64,000 nucleotides of DNA from Kitasatospora sp. MAA19 (GCF_029894125.1 NZ_JARXYZ010000004.1:418634-482633), one strand, 5' to 3'; positions 19,281-29,508 are shown, counted from the stretch's first letter. Notes: generated by a model from the letters alone, not told the origin. Numbers and translations: made by a program.

Positions 19281-19970
19281 ATGCTGCGCATGACTGCTGA
19301 GCTCGTCGAGAGCACGGAGATCGAGAGCGCGGAGCGCAAGCCGAAGTGGCGCGGCTGGCTGCACGCCGGGATGTTCCCCGCCACCGTCGCCGCCGGGATC
19401 GTGCTGATCTGCCTGGCCGACTCCACCCCCGCCAAGATCGCCTGCGCGATCTACTCGATCAGCGCCTGGCTGCTGTTCGGGGTCAGTGCGGTCTACCACC
19501 GCTTCGACTGGGGCCCACGCGGGGACGCCGTGCTGCGCCGGCTGGACCACGCGAACATCTTCCTGATCATCGCGGGCACCTACACGCCGTTCACGATCCT
19601 GCTCCTGCAGGGCGCCGCCCAGCAGGTGCTGCTCTGGGCGGTCTGGGGCGGCGCGCTGGCCGGGATCGCGTTCCGGGTGTTCTGGGTCGGCGCGCCGCGC
19701 TGGCTGTACACACCGGTGTACCTCGCGCTCGGCTGGGCCGCCGCCTTCTTCCTGCCGGACTTCCTGCGCACCGGCGGCGTCGCCGTCCTGGTGCTGATGA
19801 TCGTCGGCGGGGTGCTCTACAGCATCGGCGGCGTGGTCTACGGGCTCAAGCGGCCCAATCCGTCACCGCGCTGGTTCGGCTTCCACGAGGTGTTCCACGC
19901 CTTCACCCTGGGGGCGTTCATCGTGCAGTACGTCGGGGTCTCACTGGTGGCGTACAGCGCGGTCGGCTGA
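19281..19970 (+). CDS. trhA: TrhA/hemolysin III family membrane protein (PAQR)
   Basis: 229 residues, seven predicted membrane helices. Family hallmarks are SAVYHRFDWGP, RLDHANIFLIIAGTYTPF and FHEVFHAFTLGAF, whose His, Ser and Asp residues form the metal site of PAQR proteins. In E. coli TrhA modulates membrane-lipid composition and energetics; no haemolysin role need be assumed. Start ATG 19281 or ATG 19290 (ACT GCT follows); neither has a strong Shine-Dalgarno sequence. The 3' end overlaps the convergent small gene by 30 bp. Confidence 0.9.
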   Translation: MLRMTAELVESTEIESAERKPKWRGWLHAGMFPATVAAGIVLICLADSTPAKIACAIYSISAWLLFGVSAVYHRFDWGPRGDAVLRRLDHANIFLIIAGTYTPFTILLLQGAAQQVLLWAVWGGALAGIAFRVFWVGAPRWLYTPVYLALGWAAAFFLPDFLRTGGVAVLVLMIVGGVLYSIGGVVYGLKRPNPSPRWFGFHEVFHAFTLGAFIVQYVGVSLVAYSAVG

Positions 19971-20423
19971 ACCCGGCGCGCCACGGCGGGCGGTCGCGCG
20001 GTCCACGGACCGGGCGACCGCCCGTTCCGCTGTCCAGGGGCGCTCGTGCGGCGCCCGGCCCTGCGGGCGGCGCGACGGGCGGTCCGCCACGCCGGCCTCC
20101 GGCCACGGCTCCGGCTCCACCCCCGGACGGGCGGCGCGGCCGCCCGCCTGCCGGGCGTCCAGCGCCTCGCGGGCCCGGCGGCAGCGCTCGCAGTGCGCGG
20201 CGTCCGGGGTCGTGGCCGACGGCCGGTGCCCGCGCGGAGCGGGCGGCTGATGAAGCATCCGCCAGCGCCGGCCGACGTAGACCATGAGCAGCAGCACCTC
20301 GACCCCGGCGACGGCCAGGACCAGCATCGCCCCGTTGATCAGGTAGGCCGCGACCACGGCGAGCGCGGACGCCACCACCACTGCCGCGCCCCACACCTGG
20401 GCACTCGACTCCCTGTCGGCCAT
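19941..20423 (-). CDS. Small two-TM membrane protein of unknown function
   Basis: 160 residues. Two adjacent hydrophobic helices (VWGAAVVVASALAVVAAYLI and GAMLVLAVAGVEVLLLMVYV) followed by a basic juxtamembrane segment (GRRWRMLHQ) and a long Arg/Pro/Ala-rich tail with a CERC pair. ATG at 20423 has AAGGGGAG upstream. The last 30 bp overlap the convergent trhA gene, which is unusual and may mean the true C-terminus is shorter. No family recognised. Confidence 0.6.
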   Translation of the reverse strand: MADRESSAQVWGAAVVVASALAVVAAYLINGAMLVLAVAGVEVLLLMVYVGRRWRMLHQPPAPRGHRPSATTPDAAHCERCRRAREALDARQAGGRAARPGVEPEPWPEAGVADRPSRRPQGRAPHERPWTAERAVARSVDRATARRGAPGSADRAVRHQ

Positions 20424-20711
20424 TCGACTCCCCTTTCCCGGCGCCGGGCTCGTGGTCGGCTCCTGCCGCCCCACCCCTTCTCCGCTCTCGGCACGCGTCG
20501 GCCAGCACTGACCGATTGCCACATGGTATCTACCGTCCGTCACTCGGGGCTGCCCCAGGCGGCGAACGACAGATCAACGTTGCGTCAATTCCATGTGCGG
20601 AAGCAGCACTTCCAGGACACGCCACGGAGCGCGGTCGCGCGACCGCGGTGCGGTGACCACCGGGGGGTGAACCCGGGGCGTTCCCGGGGAAGCAGGGGTC
20701 CGTACGCACGA
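20424..20711. other. Intergenic region with a 16-bp palindrome
   Basis: About 290 bp upstream of the small membrane gene. GCGGTCGC-GCGACCGC (20631-20646) is a perfect palindrome, and ACATGGTATCTACCGTCCG near 20520 is a plausible promoter for the minus-strand gene. No gene seen. Confidence 0.4.
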
Positions 20712-20746
20712 CGGCGGGGCCCGGCCGTGTTGGCCGGGCCCCGCCG
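20712..20746 (-). terminator. Hairpin terminator of the protease/anchored-protein operon
   Basis: Exact 15-bp stem, arms 20712-20726 (CGGCGGGGCCCGGCC) and 20732-20746, loop gtgtt. It follows the minus-strand gene ending at 20776. Confidence 0.8.
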
Positions 20747-20775
20747 CGTCCCGCGCGTGGCGCGCCCGAGGGGCC

Positions 20776-21624
20776 CTACCCCCGTCGGGCGCCCGCCCTC
20801 CGCCGCAGGACCGCACCCGCGCCCACGAGCGCGGTGGCGCCCAGGGCCGCGGCCGCCGTCACGGCCGGCAGCACCGAACCGCCGCCCGCCGCCGGCTCCG
20901 GGTCGGCCGCCAACCGGTAGCCGCCGCCCTTGCCCTCCCGGTCGTACGCCGAGCCGGGCAGCTTGTCCCCGTACCGCTGGTGCACCAGCTTCTGGTACGC
21001 GGCCAGCGACACCCCGCCCGCGCCCACCGAGCGCCGGGCCTCGTCGTCCAGCGGCAGCACCCGGCCGTCGCGCAGCACGTACCAGGCGTTCACCTGCGGC
21101 TCGCGGAACGCGGTCCCGCCCCCGCTGCCGGCGGCCTTCGCCGCGTAGTCGCTCTCGTCGCCTCCGGAGGCGATGTTGACCACCCGCCAGGTGTCGCCCT
21201 GCCGGACCGTCCACACCGAGACCGCCTGCCCGTCCGCCGCGACCACCTTGCTCGCGGTGAACTCGGCCTTCGCCACCGGCGCGCCCGGGGTGCCGGCCAC
21301 GAAGCCCGTGTCCAGGGTGTACACCGGCACGGTGTCCCCGGCCAGTCGCGGCGCGGCCGCGCTCGCCGCCTGCGCCTCCTCGGCCGCGCCGATGGTCAGC
21401 TGCTGGGTCGGCGGGACGCCCTTGCGGGCGAAGAAGTGGCCCACCTTGTCGAGGACGGCCTGGTCCTGGACCACGCCGCGGGCCTCGGCCAGGTCCGCGG
21501 CGGGCACCGGCACCGGGGCACCGGCCTGCCCGTCCGCGTGCGCGGCCGGGGCGAGCGCCAGCCCGAGGCCGGCGGCGAGCAGGGCGGTGACGGCGGCCCG
21601 ACGGGCCTTTCCGAAGTCAGTCAT
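20776..21624 (-). CDS. Secreted, C-terminally membrane-anchored protein of unknown function
   Basis: 282 residues: signal peptide (TALLAAGLGLALAPAAHA), an extracytoplasmic domain of about 210 residues with WTVRQGDTWRVVNIASGG and NAWYVLRDGRVLPLDDEARR, and a C-terminal helix (VTAAAALGATALVGAGAVL) with an RRRAGARRG stop-transfer tail. The layout imitates sortase substrates, but no LPxTG or LAxTG motif is visible. It starts 9 bp after the papain-like protease gene, with GAGGGG as ribosome binding site, so the two are co-expressed; it may hold, inhibit or be processed by the protease. Confidence 0.75.
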   Translation of the reverse strand: MTDFGKARRAAVTALLAAGLGLALAPAAHADGQAGAPVPVPAADLAEARGVVQDQAVLDKVGHFFARKGVPPTQQLTIGAAEEAQAASAAAPRLAGDTVPVYTLDTGFVAGTPGAPVAKAEFTASKVVAADGQAVSVWTVRQGDTWRVVNIASGGDESDYAAKAAGSGGGTAFREPQVNAWYVLRDGRVLPLDDEARRSVGAGGVSLAAYQKLVHQRYGDKLPGSAYDREGKGGGYRLAADPEPAAGGGSVLPAVTAAAALGATALVGAGAVLRRRAGARRG

Positions 21625-21633
21625 GGTCGCCCC

Positions 21634-22332
21634 TCACGCGCCGATCCGGTACAGGGAGTGGGTCCACGAGAACGTGTCGTTGTTCACGTAGTACCCGTAG
21701 TCCGCCCAGTTGTAGCGGTAGTTGGACGGCCACGGGTCGCCCCAGTACACCCAGTTGTCGCCGGTGTCGTAGCCGTAGACGACGTGCATGTGCCCGCCGC
21801 CGGAGCTCCACTGGATCCGGGTCTCGATCGGCCGGTTCGCGTCCACCTCGGTCTGCACCGTGTTGTAGCGCAGGTACCCGGTGACGTACGAACCCGGGTT
21901 GATGCCGACCCAGTTCAGCCCGTTCTGCACATCGGCCAGCGAGGCCTGGCTGTTGGGGCAGCTGGAGTTGACCGAGCGGCCGAACGCGGCGTTGCAGAAC
22001 TGGTTCTGGCTGTAGTTGTAGCCGAACCAGGTGGCGATGGTGTTCCCGCTCGCCGCCCAGCACCAGTTGGTCTGCTGTTGCTGCTGCATGGTGATGTTGA
22101 GCTTCTTGAAGGTGCCGGCCAGATCGGCCGTACTGCCGGGCGCCGCGGCCTGGCGGACCTGCGCCGAGCTGCGAGCCTGGACGGCGTCCTGGGTGGGGGC
22201 GGCGACCGCGGGAGCGTCCTGGGTGGGGGCGGCCACCGCGGGAGCGGCCACCGCGGCGGTCAGCGCCGGGCCCAGCACGCCGAGGGCGAGCAGTGAGACC
22301 GCGCGACGCAGCCGTATCCGTGGAACTGGCAT
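21634..22332 (-). CDS. Secreted papain-like cysteine protease
   Basis: 232 residues. After a signal peptide (RRAVSLLALGVLGPALTAAVAA) comes a propeptide with a duplicated APTQDAPAVA block, then a papain-like/C39-like domain: catalytic C91 in QTNWCWAAS, a His in SSGGGHMHVVYGYD (H181 or H183), and D199 in VYWGDPWP completing the triad. The fold resembles the AvrRpt2-type family found in many bacteria. ATG at 22332 has AAGGAGG ten nt upstream; longer in-frame starts are out of character. First gene of a two-gene operon with the anchored protein downstream. Confidence 0.85.
   Translation of the reverse strand: MPVPRIRLRRAVSLLALGVLGPALTAAVAAPAVAAPTQDAPAVAAPTQDAVQARSSAQVRQAAAPGSTADLAGTFKKLNITMQQQQQTNWCWAASGNTIATWFGYNYSQNQFCNAAFGRSVNSSCPNSQASLADVQNGLNWVGINPGSYVTGYLRYNTVQTEVDANRPIETRIQWSSGGGHMHVVYGYDTGDNWVYWGDPWPSNYRYNWADYGYYVNNDTFSWTHSLYRIGA
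22185..22244. repeat. 30-bp tandem duplication inside the protease propeptide
   Basis: Two in-frame 30-bp copies (22185-22214 and 22215-22244) differ at one base and are followed by a partial third. They encode the PTQDAPAVAA repeat. Likely generated by replication slippage. Confidence 0.8.
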
Positions 22333-22411
22333 GGGGGAGGTGCCTCCTTGCGCAAGCGGAGCGGGGTGCTGTGTGGGGGGCGCGGTCCGGATCGCGCCAT
22401 GAGCATCGCGC

Positions 22412-22433
22412 CGTTGACAGAGGCGGGTCAACG
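22412..22433. promoter_or_regulatory. Inverted repeat upstream of the protease operon
   Basis: CGTTGAC and GTCAACG, 7-bp exact arms with an 8-bp spacer, about 80 bp upstream of the minus-strand protease ATG. TTGACA inside it also reads as a -35 box on the plus strand. Confidence 0.45.
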
Positions 22434-22542
22434 GCCTTCGGAACGCCCCGGTTCGGATGTGAACGGCCGTCCCCCGCTGTGAACGCCACCCGGGAAACCC
22501 CCTCGCGGCACGCCGACCCGGATGACAAACGGCCGCCCGGAT

Positions 22543-22554
22543 GTGAATATTCAC
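22543..22554. promoter_or_regulatory. GTGAATATTCAC palindrome upstream of the HTH gene
   Basis: A perfect 12-bp palindrome 44 bp before the ATC start of the plus-strand HTH gene. Related GGATGTGAA words recur at about 22456 and 22538, suggesting a repeated binding site. TGTGA-ATAT-TCAC also resembles Crp-type sites. Confidence 0.5.
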
Positions 22555-22597
22555 GGTCAAACACGGTCTGCCCGCACCCGTCCCCCAGGAGGCCGTC

Positions 22598-23530
22598 ATC
22601 CACCGCACCGACCAGGCCGACCTCGCCGCCGCCCTGCGCACCGGCCCCTTCCACCTCGCCCTGCGCACCGCCATCGCCACCCGCGGCCTCGCCCTCCACC
22701 GCATCCGCCGCCACCTCGCGCTGCGCGGCGTCCACGTCGGCCTCACCAGCCTCAGCTACTGGCAGCAGGGCCGCCGCCGCCCCGAACGCCCCGAATCGCT
22801 ACGCGCCGTCGCCGCCCTCGAAGACGTCCTCGACCTCCCCGAACACTCCCTCACCCGGCTGCTCGGCCCCCGCCGCGCCGCCGACACCACCCCCGCCGCC
22901 CCGCCCGTACGCCCCTACCGCGACCTCATCTCCCCCGCCACCGCCGTCGACGACCTGCTCGCCACCATCGCCGGCCCCCGCGACACCGGCCTGCACACCA
23001 TCACCCACATCGAACGCGTCCGCATCGGCCCCGACCGCCAACTCGCCCGCCGCGACTCCCAACACGCCCTGCGCGCCCACCGCGACGGCATCGACCGCTA
23101 CCTCGCCCTCTACCAGGGCGACCCCGGCAGCGACATCACCCGCGTCGGCGTCCGCGCCGAGGAGAACTGCCGCCCCGGCCGCATCCGCCGCGACCAGGCC
23201 CACCACCTGCTCGTCGCCGAACTCCTCCTCGACCGCCGCCTACGCGCCGGCGACACCCACCTGCTCGGCTACGGCTTCGACGACGCCCCCTCGCCCGACC
23301 CCAGCTGCGAATACGTCCGCGGCTTCAACTCCGGCGCCGGCCAGTACGTCCTCCAGATCACCTTCCACCCCGCCGCCCTCCCCGTCCGCTGCCACCGCTT
23401 CGCCCTCCACTCCCCCGGCGAAGCCCCCTACGAGACCGAGGAGCTGACCCTCGACGGCCACCACTGCGTCCACCTCGTCGCGACGGCCCTGCGGCCCTGC
23501 CTGCTGGGGATCCGCTGGGACTGGGAGTGA
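22598..23530 (+). CDS. XRE-like helix-turn-helix protein with apparent ATC start codon
   Basis: 310 residues in one uninterrupted frame ending TGA 23528-23530. The N-terminal 85 residues look like an HTH domain (FHLALRTAIATRGLALHRIR, LTSLSYWQQGRRRPER, LRAVAALEDVLDLP); the remainder contains HIERVRIGPDR, RVGVRAEENCRPGR, AHHLLVAELLLDRRLRAGD and YVRGFNSGAGQYVLQITF. The frame holds no ATG, GTG or TTG anywhere between the preceding stop (22544-22546) and its end, but AGGAGG (22587-22592) lies exactly 5 nt before ATC 22598, where homology-like sequence begins. Alternatives: GTC 22595, CTG 22568, or a sequence error. Divergent from the protease. Target genes unknown. Confidence 0.7.
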   Translation: MHRTDQADLAAALRTGPFHLALRTAIATRGLALHRIRRHLALRGVHVGLTSLSYWQQGRRRPERPESLRAVAALEDVLDLPEHSLTRLLGPRRAADTTPAAPPVRPYRDLISPATAVDDLLATIAGPRDTGLHTITHIERVRIGPDRQLARRDSQHALRAHRDGIDRYLALYQGDPGSDITRVGVRAEENCRPGRIRRDQAHHLLVAELLLDRRLRAGDTHLLGYGFDDAPSPDPSCEYVRGFNSGAGQYVLQITFHPAALPVRCHRFALHSPGEAPYETEELTLDGHHCVHLVATALRPCLLGIRWDWE

Positions 23531-23536
23531 CGGCGG

Positions 23537-24157
23537 TCAGTGCGACCAGTACGGGTCGTCGAGGTCGGGCCCGGCTTCGTGCCCGGTCAGCCGCCCGCCG
23601 ACCGGGGCGGGGCCGTAGCCCTTCTCGGGCTGGTAGCGGACCGTGAACACCTGTGCGGTCAAGCGCACCTCGACGAACGGCGAGGTCTCGGAACCGACCG
23701 TCGAGAGCGTGAACTGTGTTTCACCGCGGCCGGGGCACATCAGGTCGGTGTAGTGCTTCGCCTCGTATCCGACGACGTTCTCCTCACGCCGGCACCTCTC
23801 ACCCCAGAGCTGCGTCATCTGGTCCAGCAACACCGGAATCCTCCCGGGGGCGACCTTCGTGCGAAGCGTGACCGAGGCCATGGCACGGGACAGCAGGCTC
23901 GGCTCACCGTCCGCATGCTCCGGATAGCGGTCCACGACGTAGACGCCGCCGAGATAGGCCACCGGCGGGGATATCGCGCCCATCGCCGCCCGCAGGGTGT
24001 CGTCAAGCTGCCCCTTCGCCTCGCGCGGGCTCAACTGGGCAGTGTCCCGATCCTTCAGGGCCATCGGCCCGTAGCCGGTGTAGAACAAGCCCGCCCCAGT
24101 GGCCAGTACTGCCACCGCCACCACGGAACAACCCAGCGCCCTGCGTGGCCGCTTCAT
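23537..24157 (-). CDS. Membrane-anchored or secreted protein of unknown function
   Basis: 206 residues. Basic N-terminus then one hydrophobic helix (LGCSVVAVAVLATGAGLFYTG), which could be a signal anchor; its Cys is too early for a convincing lipobox. The rest is extracytoplasmic: RYPEHADGEPSLLSRAMASV, LWGERCRREENVVGYEAKHY, FTVRYQPEKGYG. The ATG overlaps the stop of the DUF1023 hydrolase (ATGA at 24154-24157), so the pair is translationally coupled. Its last base is only 6 bp from the convergent HTH gene. No family recognised. Confidence 0.75.
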   Translation of the reverse strand: MKRPRRALGCSVVAVAVLATGAGLFYTGYGPMALKDRDTAQLSPREAKGQLDDTLRAAMGAISPPVAYLGGVYVVDRYPEHADGEPSLLSRAMASVTLRTKVAPGRIPVLLDQMTQLWGERCRREENVVGYEAKHYTDLMCPGRGETQFTLSTVGSETSPFVEVRLTAQVFTVRYQPEKGYGPAPVGGRLTGHEAGPDLDDPYWSH

Positions 24158-25833
24158 CGCCCGCCCGCCGGCTTGACGTCGCCGCTGCCGGTGACGATGG
24201 CCGCGATGTTGTCCAGCGAGGGCCCGCCGCGACCCGTCAGGTACTTGGTGTGCGCGTCGACGGGATTGCCCCTGCTCCAGTCGTCGACGGTGAAGCGGTT
24301 CGCGCCGAAGTGCTTGCTCGCCGGGTCCCGCCCGTACCAGCGTTCGTCCGGGTCGATGCTGAACTTCGACGGAACGTGCGTCACCACGTCGTTGTCGGCC
24401 GCGCCGACCCAGACGTGGCCGGACGGCAGCTTGAGGTCGGAGGCCTTGTCCACCCCGACGCCGGGGCTGCCGAGGAAGACCACGTCGTCCGGGGGCGCGT
24501 CGTGCGACCCGGGCTGGGTGGCGAGCTTGGTGGCTTGGCCCACCAGATAGGAGCCGTAGCTGTGCCCGATCGCGGTGATGTGCGGTGGCTGGGCGCCCTC
24601 GTGGCTCGCCCGTACTCCGCTCAGGAACTTCGCGTACGCCGGGGCGCCGTCCTTGCCCGCCTTCGTCGACGCGGCCCCGAGGTCGGCCCCCGGCGGGTCG
24701 TAGCCGAGCCAGACGACCGAGGCGACCGAGTGGCCGGCCGGTGCCTTCCGGCTCGCGCTGCGGTAGAGGCTCAACGCGTTCTCCGCCTCGTTGGTGCCGT
24801 CGTGGACGTTGCCCCCCATTCCCAGGCTTTCGGTCGTGGTGGTGATCCCCGGCACGTAGGCGGAGATGTCGGTGGCGGTATCCGGGTTCCCGTAAGAGAG
24901 GATGGCCCGTCCCTGGCCCTCGCTGCCGAGACCGAGCAGATAGACCGGCGGATCGCCTTTGCTCACTGCGAGGCGTTCGGCGATGGGCCCGTAGCGGGCG
25001 AGATCGGCCTTTTCGCTGGCGTCCAGCGGCAGGCCCGCCTCCCTCTTGTCCCGGACGGGTTTCATCAGAGCCTCCAGATGCGCCCGGTTCACCTGGTCCC
25101 GCACCTGAGCCGGTACCCCGTCGAGGTTGCCGAGCACCTCCGGGTGGTGGCTGAGGAACCACTGCTGCCCGTCCGGTCCGAGCCCCTTCCACCAGGAGTT
25201 GACGTCCGTCGGGGTGGCGTCCTTGCCCGGCATGTTCAGCTGCCAGCTGGGGTTGGCCGCCTCGCCGAACTGCAGCAGGTAGACGTCCGCGCTCGCGGTC
25301 CTGGCGTCCAGGCCGGACTTGTCAGTGGCGTGGCTGGTGTACTTCCTGAGCTCGCCGGCCAGCCCCTGGTCGACCCGGGCGGCCTCGGCCAGCGCCGCGC
25401 CGATCCGCTTGCCGATGTCCTCGGCCGCCGCCTTCTGCTTGGCCTCCCAGTCGGTGCTCTGGAAGGGGCTGCTCGCCGGGGGCCAGCTCACCGCCCCGTC
25501 GTCGCCGACCGACATGCCCTTCGCCTGCGCGTCGGCGAGCGCCTGGCGGAGCTTGCCCTGGGCGAGCGTGAGGGAGTCTGCGCAGTCCCGTAACTCCGCG
25601 GCGATGCAGTGCAGTTCGGTCGCCGCCGCACCCAGTTTGCCGGTGACGCCGTCCAGCACCGGGATCGCGGCGGCCGCCGCCGGTCCGCTCCACCCGGACC
25701 CGTGGACGCGGTCCGCGGTGCCGCCCTTCCAGTCGGTGGCGTGCTGCCCGTACGCCTTGCCCAGCGCGTCGTACGCGTCCGCCACCACGTACAGGTCCGC
25801 CGGTCTGGCGTTCTTCAGGCTTGCGAGGTCCAT
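24154..25833 (-). CDS. DUF1023-type alpha/beta hydrolase with ESX-like helical N-terminus; TTA codon
   Basis: 559 residues. The N-terminal half is helical and resembles WXG100/EspC-like secretion partners (DLYVVADAYDALGKAYGQHATDWKG). The C-terminal half is a DUF1023 hydrolase: nucleophile motif AIGHSYGSYL, VVWLGYDPPGADL, VVFLGSPGVG, and late GADNDVV-like GAADNDVVTHV. ATG at 25833 is preferred; longer starts run into the divergent gene's promoter. One leucine in AAELRDC is TTA (25591-25593), so expression may need the bldA tRNA. Divergent from a small EspC-like gene and coupled to the downstream membrane protein. Confidence 0.85.
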   Translation of the reverse strand: MDLASLKNARPADLYVVADAYDALGKAYGQHATDWKGGTADRVHGSGWSGPAAAAAIPVLDGVTGKLGAAATELHCIAAELRDCADSLTLAQGKLRQALADAQAKGMSVGDDGAVSWPPASSPFQSTDWEAKQKAAAEDIGKRIGAALAEAARVDQGLAGELRKYTSHATDKSGLDARTASADVYLLQFGEAANPSWQLNMPGKDATPTDVNSWWKGLGPDGQQWFLSHHPEVLGNLDGVPAQVRDQVNRAHLEALMKPVRDKREAGLPLDASEKADLARYGPIAERLAVSKGDPPVYLLGLGSEGQGRAILSYGNPDTATDISAYVPGITTTTESLGMGGNVHDGTNEAENALSLYRSASRKAPAGHSVASVVWLGYDPPGADLGAASTKAGKDGAPAYAKFLSGVRASHEGAQPPHITAIGHSYGSYLVGQATKLATQPGSHDAPPDDVVFLGSPGVGVDKASDLKLPSGHVWVGAADNDVVTHVPSKFSIDPDERWYGRDPASKHFGANRFTVDDWSRGNPVDAHTKYLTGRGGPSLDNIAAIVTGSGDVKPAGGR

Positions 25834-25924
25834 CCCCTCATCCCCCGTCACCCTCAGGCACTCCCCAATGCACTTAGGGCTACCATAACTCCCACGGCCG
25901 ACACCGACAGTCCGGGGGGACACG

Positions 25925-26281
25925 ATGGCGAGCGACCCAGGATTCACCGTCAAGCCGGGCGAGTTGACGGCTGCGGGCACCAATGCGCTGACGGTGGCCG
26001 GGAAAGTCCCGGACGAGACGGCGAAGTTGGCGGATCCGACTGCCAAGGCGGCCGGGGGGCTGGCGGGTTGGCAGAGCGGTCCGGCGTTGCAGGGGTGCGG
26101 TGCGGCCTGGAAGAAGCTGCTGGACGACCTCGCGAACGAGATGAAGTCGGCCGGTGGGAACCTCCTCACCTGCGCACAGACCTACCGGAACGCCGACCAC
26201 CTGCCGAGGCCCACGGGTACCGCCGCCGCCGACCCCTTCAACACCAAGGTCGTCGGCGGGCACCCGGTCGACCACGCGTGA
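25925..26281 (+). CDS. Small EspC/WXG100-like protein
   Basis: 118 residues: FTVKPGELTAAGTNALTVAGKVPDET, GWQSGPALQGCGAAWKKLLDDLANEMKSAGGNLLTCAQTYRNAD. The long amphipathic helix with a central W and the terminal YRNAD pattern resemble T7SS EspC-like substrates (PF10824-type). ATG at 25925 follows TCCGGGGGGA. It is divergent from the DUF1023 hydrolase, whose N-terminus has the same helical character, suggesting a secreted pair. No ESX core genes (EccC and others) are in the window. Confidence 0.75.
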   Translation: MASDPGFTVKPGELTAAGTNALTVAGKVPDETAKLADPTAKAAGGLAGWQSGPALQGCGAAWKKLLDDLANEMKSAGGNLLTCAQTYRNADHLPRPTGTAAADPFNTKVVGGHPVDHA

Positions 26282-26288
26282 GGATGCG

Positions 26289-27161
26289 TCACGCCTGGAA
26301 GTCCAGGATCAGGCAGTCCTCGACCGGCCGGTAGCCGATCTGCTGGTAGATGGAGTTGCTGGTCGGGTTGGCGAGGTCGGTGTAGAGGAGCACCTCGGTG
26401 GCGCCCTCGGCGAGGGCGTGGGCGGAGGCGGCGGCGGTGACGGCGCTGGCGTAGCCTCGTCCGCGCTGATCGGCGGGGGTGTAGACGGGGCCGATGCGGG
26501 ACATCCCGGCGATCACCGGGCTGCTGCCGGCGAGTGCGACCGGGCGGCCCCGGTTCTCCCAGAGGTGGAGATGGCCGGAGGCGATGCGGTCGTCGACGGC
26601 CTGGGGGATGTTGGGCAGATCGACACCGGCTTCGACCAGGAACTCCTCGTACCAGCGGATCGCCAGGTCGCGGTCGTCCGGCGCAGCGGACCGGTGGCGG
26701 CCGGCCGGGGGGCGCGGCGGGTCGGTCAACTCGTCGAGCCGGTACAGCCGTTCGCTGAAACGGACGGACTGGCCGGCGCCGGTGGCGGCGGTCCAGGCCG
26801 CGCCGAAGGCCCGGACCGCGTCCGCGCCCCCGCCGACTCCGGACACCTCGGTGAACTCGGCTCCGGCGGCGGCCAGTTCGATCGCCAGCTCGGCGGCAGC
26901 GGCCGTCGGCATGACGGAGAGGCGGGGGCCGAACGGCGGCGTCCGCAGGAAGGCGCCCTCGACCGGACCTCCCGCCGAACCTCCCGCCGGGCCGCGCCAC
27001 CAGCCGAAGACCGGCGGCCGCTCCCCGAACACGTCCGGGCCACGTTCGGCCAGCCGGTGCACGACGGTGAGCAGCACCGTGTTCTGGACCGGGTGGGTGG
27101 CGAGGAAGTCGCCCGCGTGGGCGCGGAAGTCGTCGAGGGAGGTGGTGAACGTCCAGGTCAT
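26289..27161 (-). CDS. GNAT family N-acetyltransferase
   Basis: 290 residues. The C-terminal GNAT domain is clear: GPVYTPADQRGRGYASAVTAAASAHALAEG contains the acetyl-CoA-binding Q/RxxGxG/A loop (QRGRGYA), followed by VLLYTDLANPTSNSIYQQIGYRPVED. The N-terminal half (FTTSLDDFRAHAGDFLATHPVQNTVLLTVV) is typical of the two-domain GNAT proteins of actinomycetes. Substrate unknown. Converges with the EspC-like gene 8 bp away. Confidence 0.88.
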   Translation of the reverse strand: MTWTFTTSLDDFRAHAGDFLATHPVQNTVLLTVVHRLAERGPDVFGERPPVFGWWRGPAGGSAGGPVEGAFLRTPPFGPRLSVMPTAAAAELAIELAAAGAEFTEVSGVGGGADAVRAFGAAWTAATGAGQSVRFSERLYRLDELTDPPRPPAGRHRSAAPDDRDLAIRWYEEFLVEAGVDLPNIPQAVDDRIASGHLHLWENRGRPVALAGSSPVIAGMSRIGPVYTPADQRGRGYASAVTAAASAHALAEGATEVLLYTDLANPTSNSIYQQIGYRPVEDCLILDFQA

Positions 27162-27266
27162 GGCCCATTCTCGCCCCGGCCGACCCCCACCACCAGCGAT
27201 TTAGGACCGGCCCCGCCCGACCGGCCAGCCCTACCCGCCGGGTCGGCCCTGCCCGACACGCCGGCC

Positions 27267-29315
<2,049 letters not shown>

Positions 29316-29487
29316 GTGGGCAGTATCGCAGCACCGGCCGCGGGAACCCCGAAACCGGAACGGACCGGTGGGGTCGGTGCCAGCCGGTCGATCCGTGCGG
29401 TCCCGCCGCACGCGCCGCGGCTGCGGGGTCGAGCGGCACAGCAATCCCCACCACCCCCCTTCTTGTGCAAGTGACAATAACTGAAGT

Positions 29488-29508
29488 ATCTTGCAGGACA
29501 TGCAAGAT
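29488..29508. promoter_or_regulatory. Palindromic operator overlapping the NrtR-like start
   Basis: ATCTTGCA (29488-29495) and TGCAAGAT (29501-29508) are exact inverse complements with a 5-bp spacer, and the ATG at 29500 lies inside. A related CTTGTGCAAG element sits at 29462-29471. The surrounding 50 bp are AT-rich, as expected of the promoter. Probably the autoregulatory site of the Nudix/wHTH protein it precedes. Confidence 0.7.

Noticed and set aside
22799..23473. Minus-strand frames starting with ATG inside the ATC-start HTH gene
   Set aside because: Composed almost wholly of Ala, Gly, Val and Asp, antisense artefacts; the plus-strand frame looks like a real DNA-binding protein.
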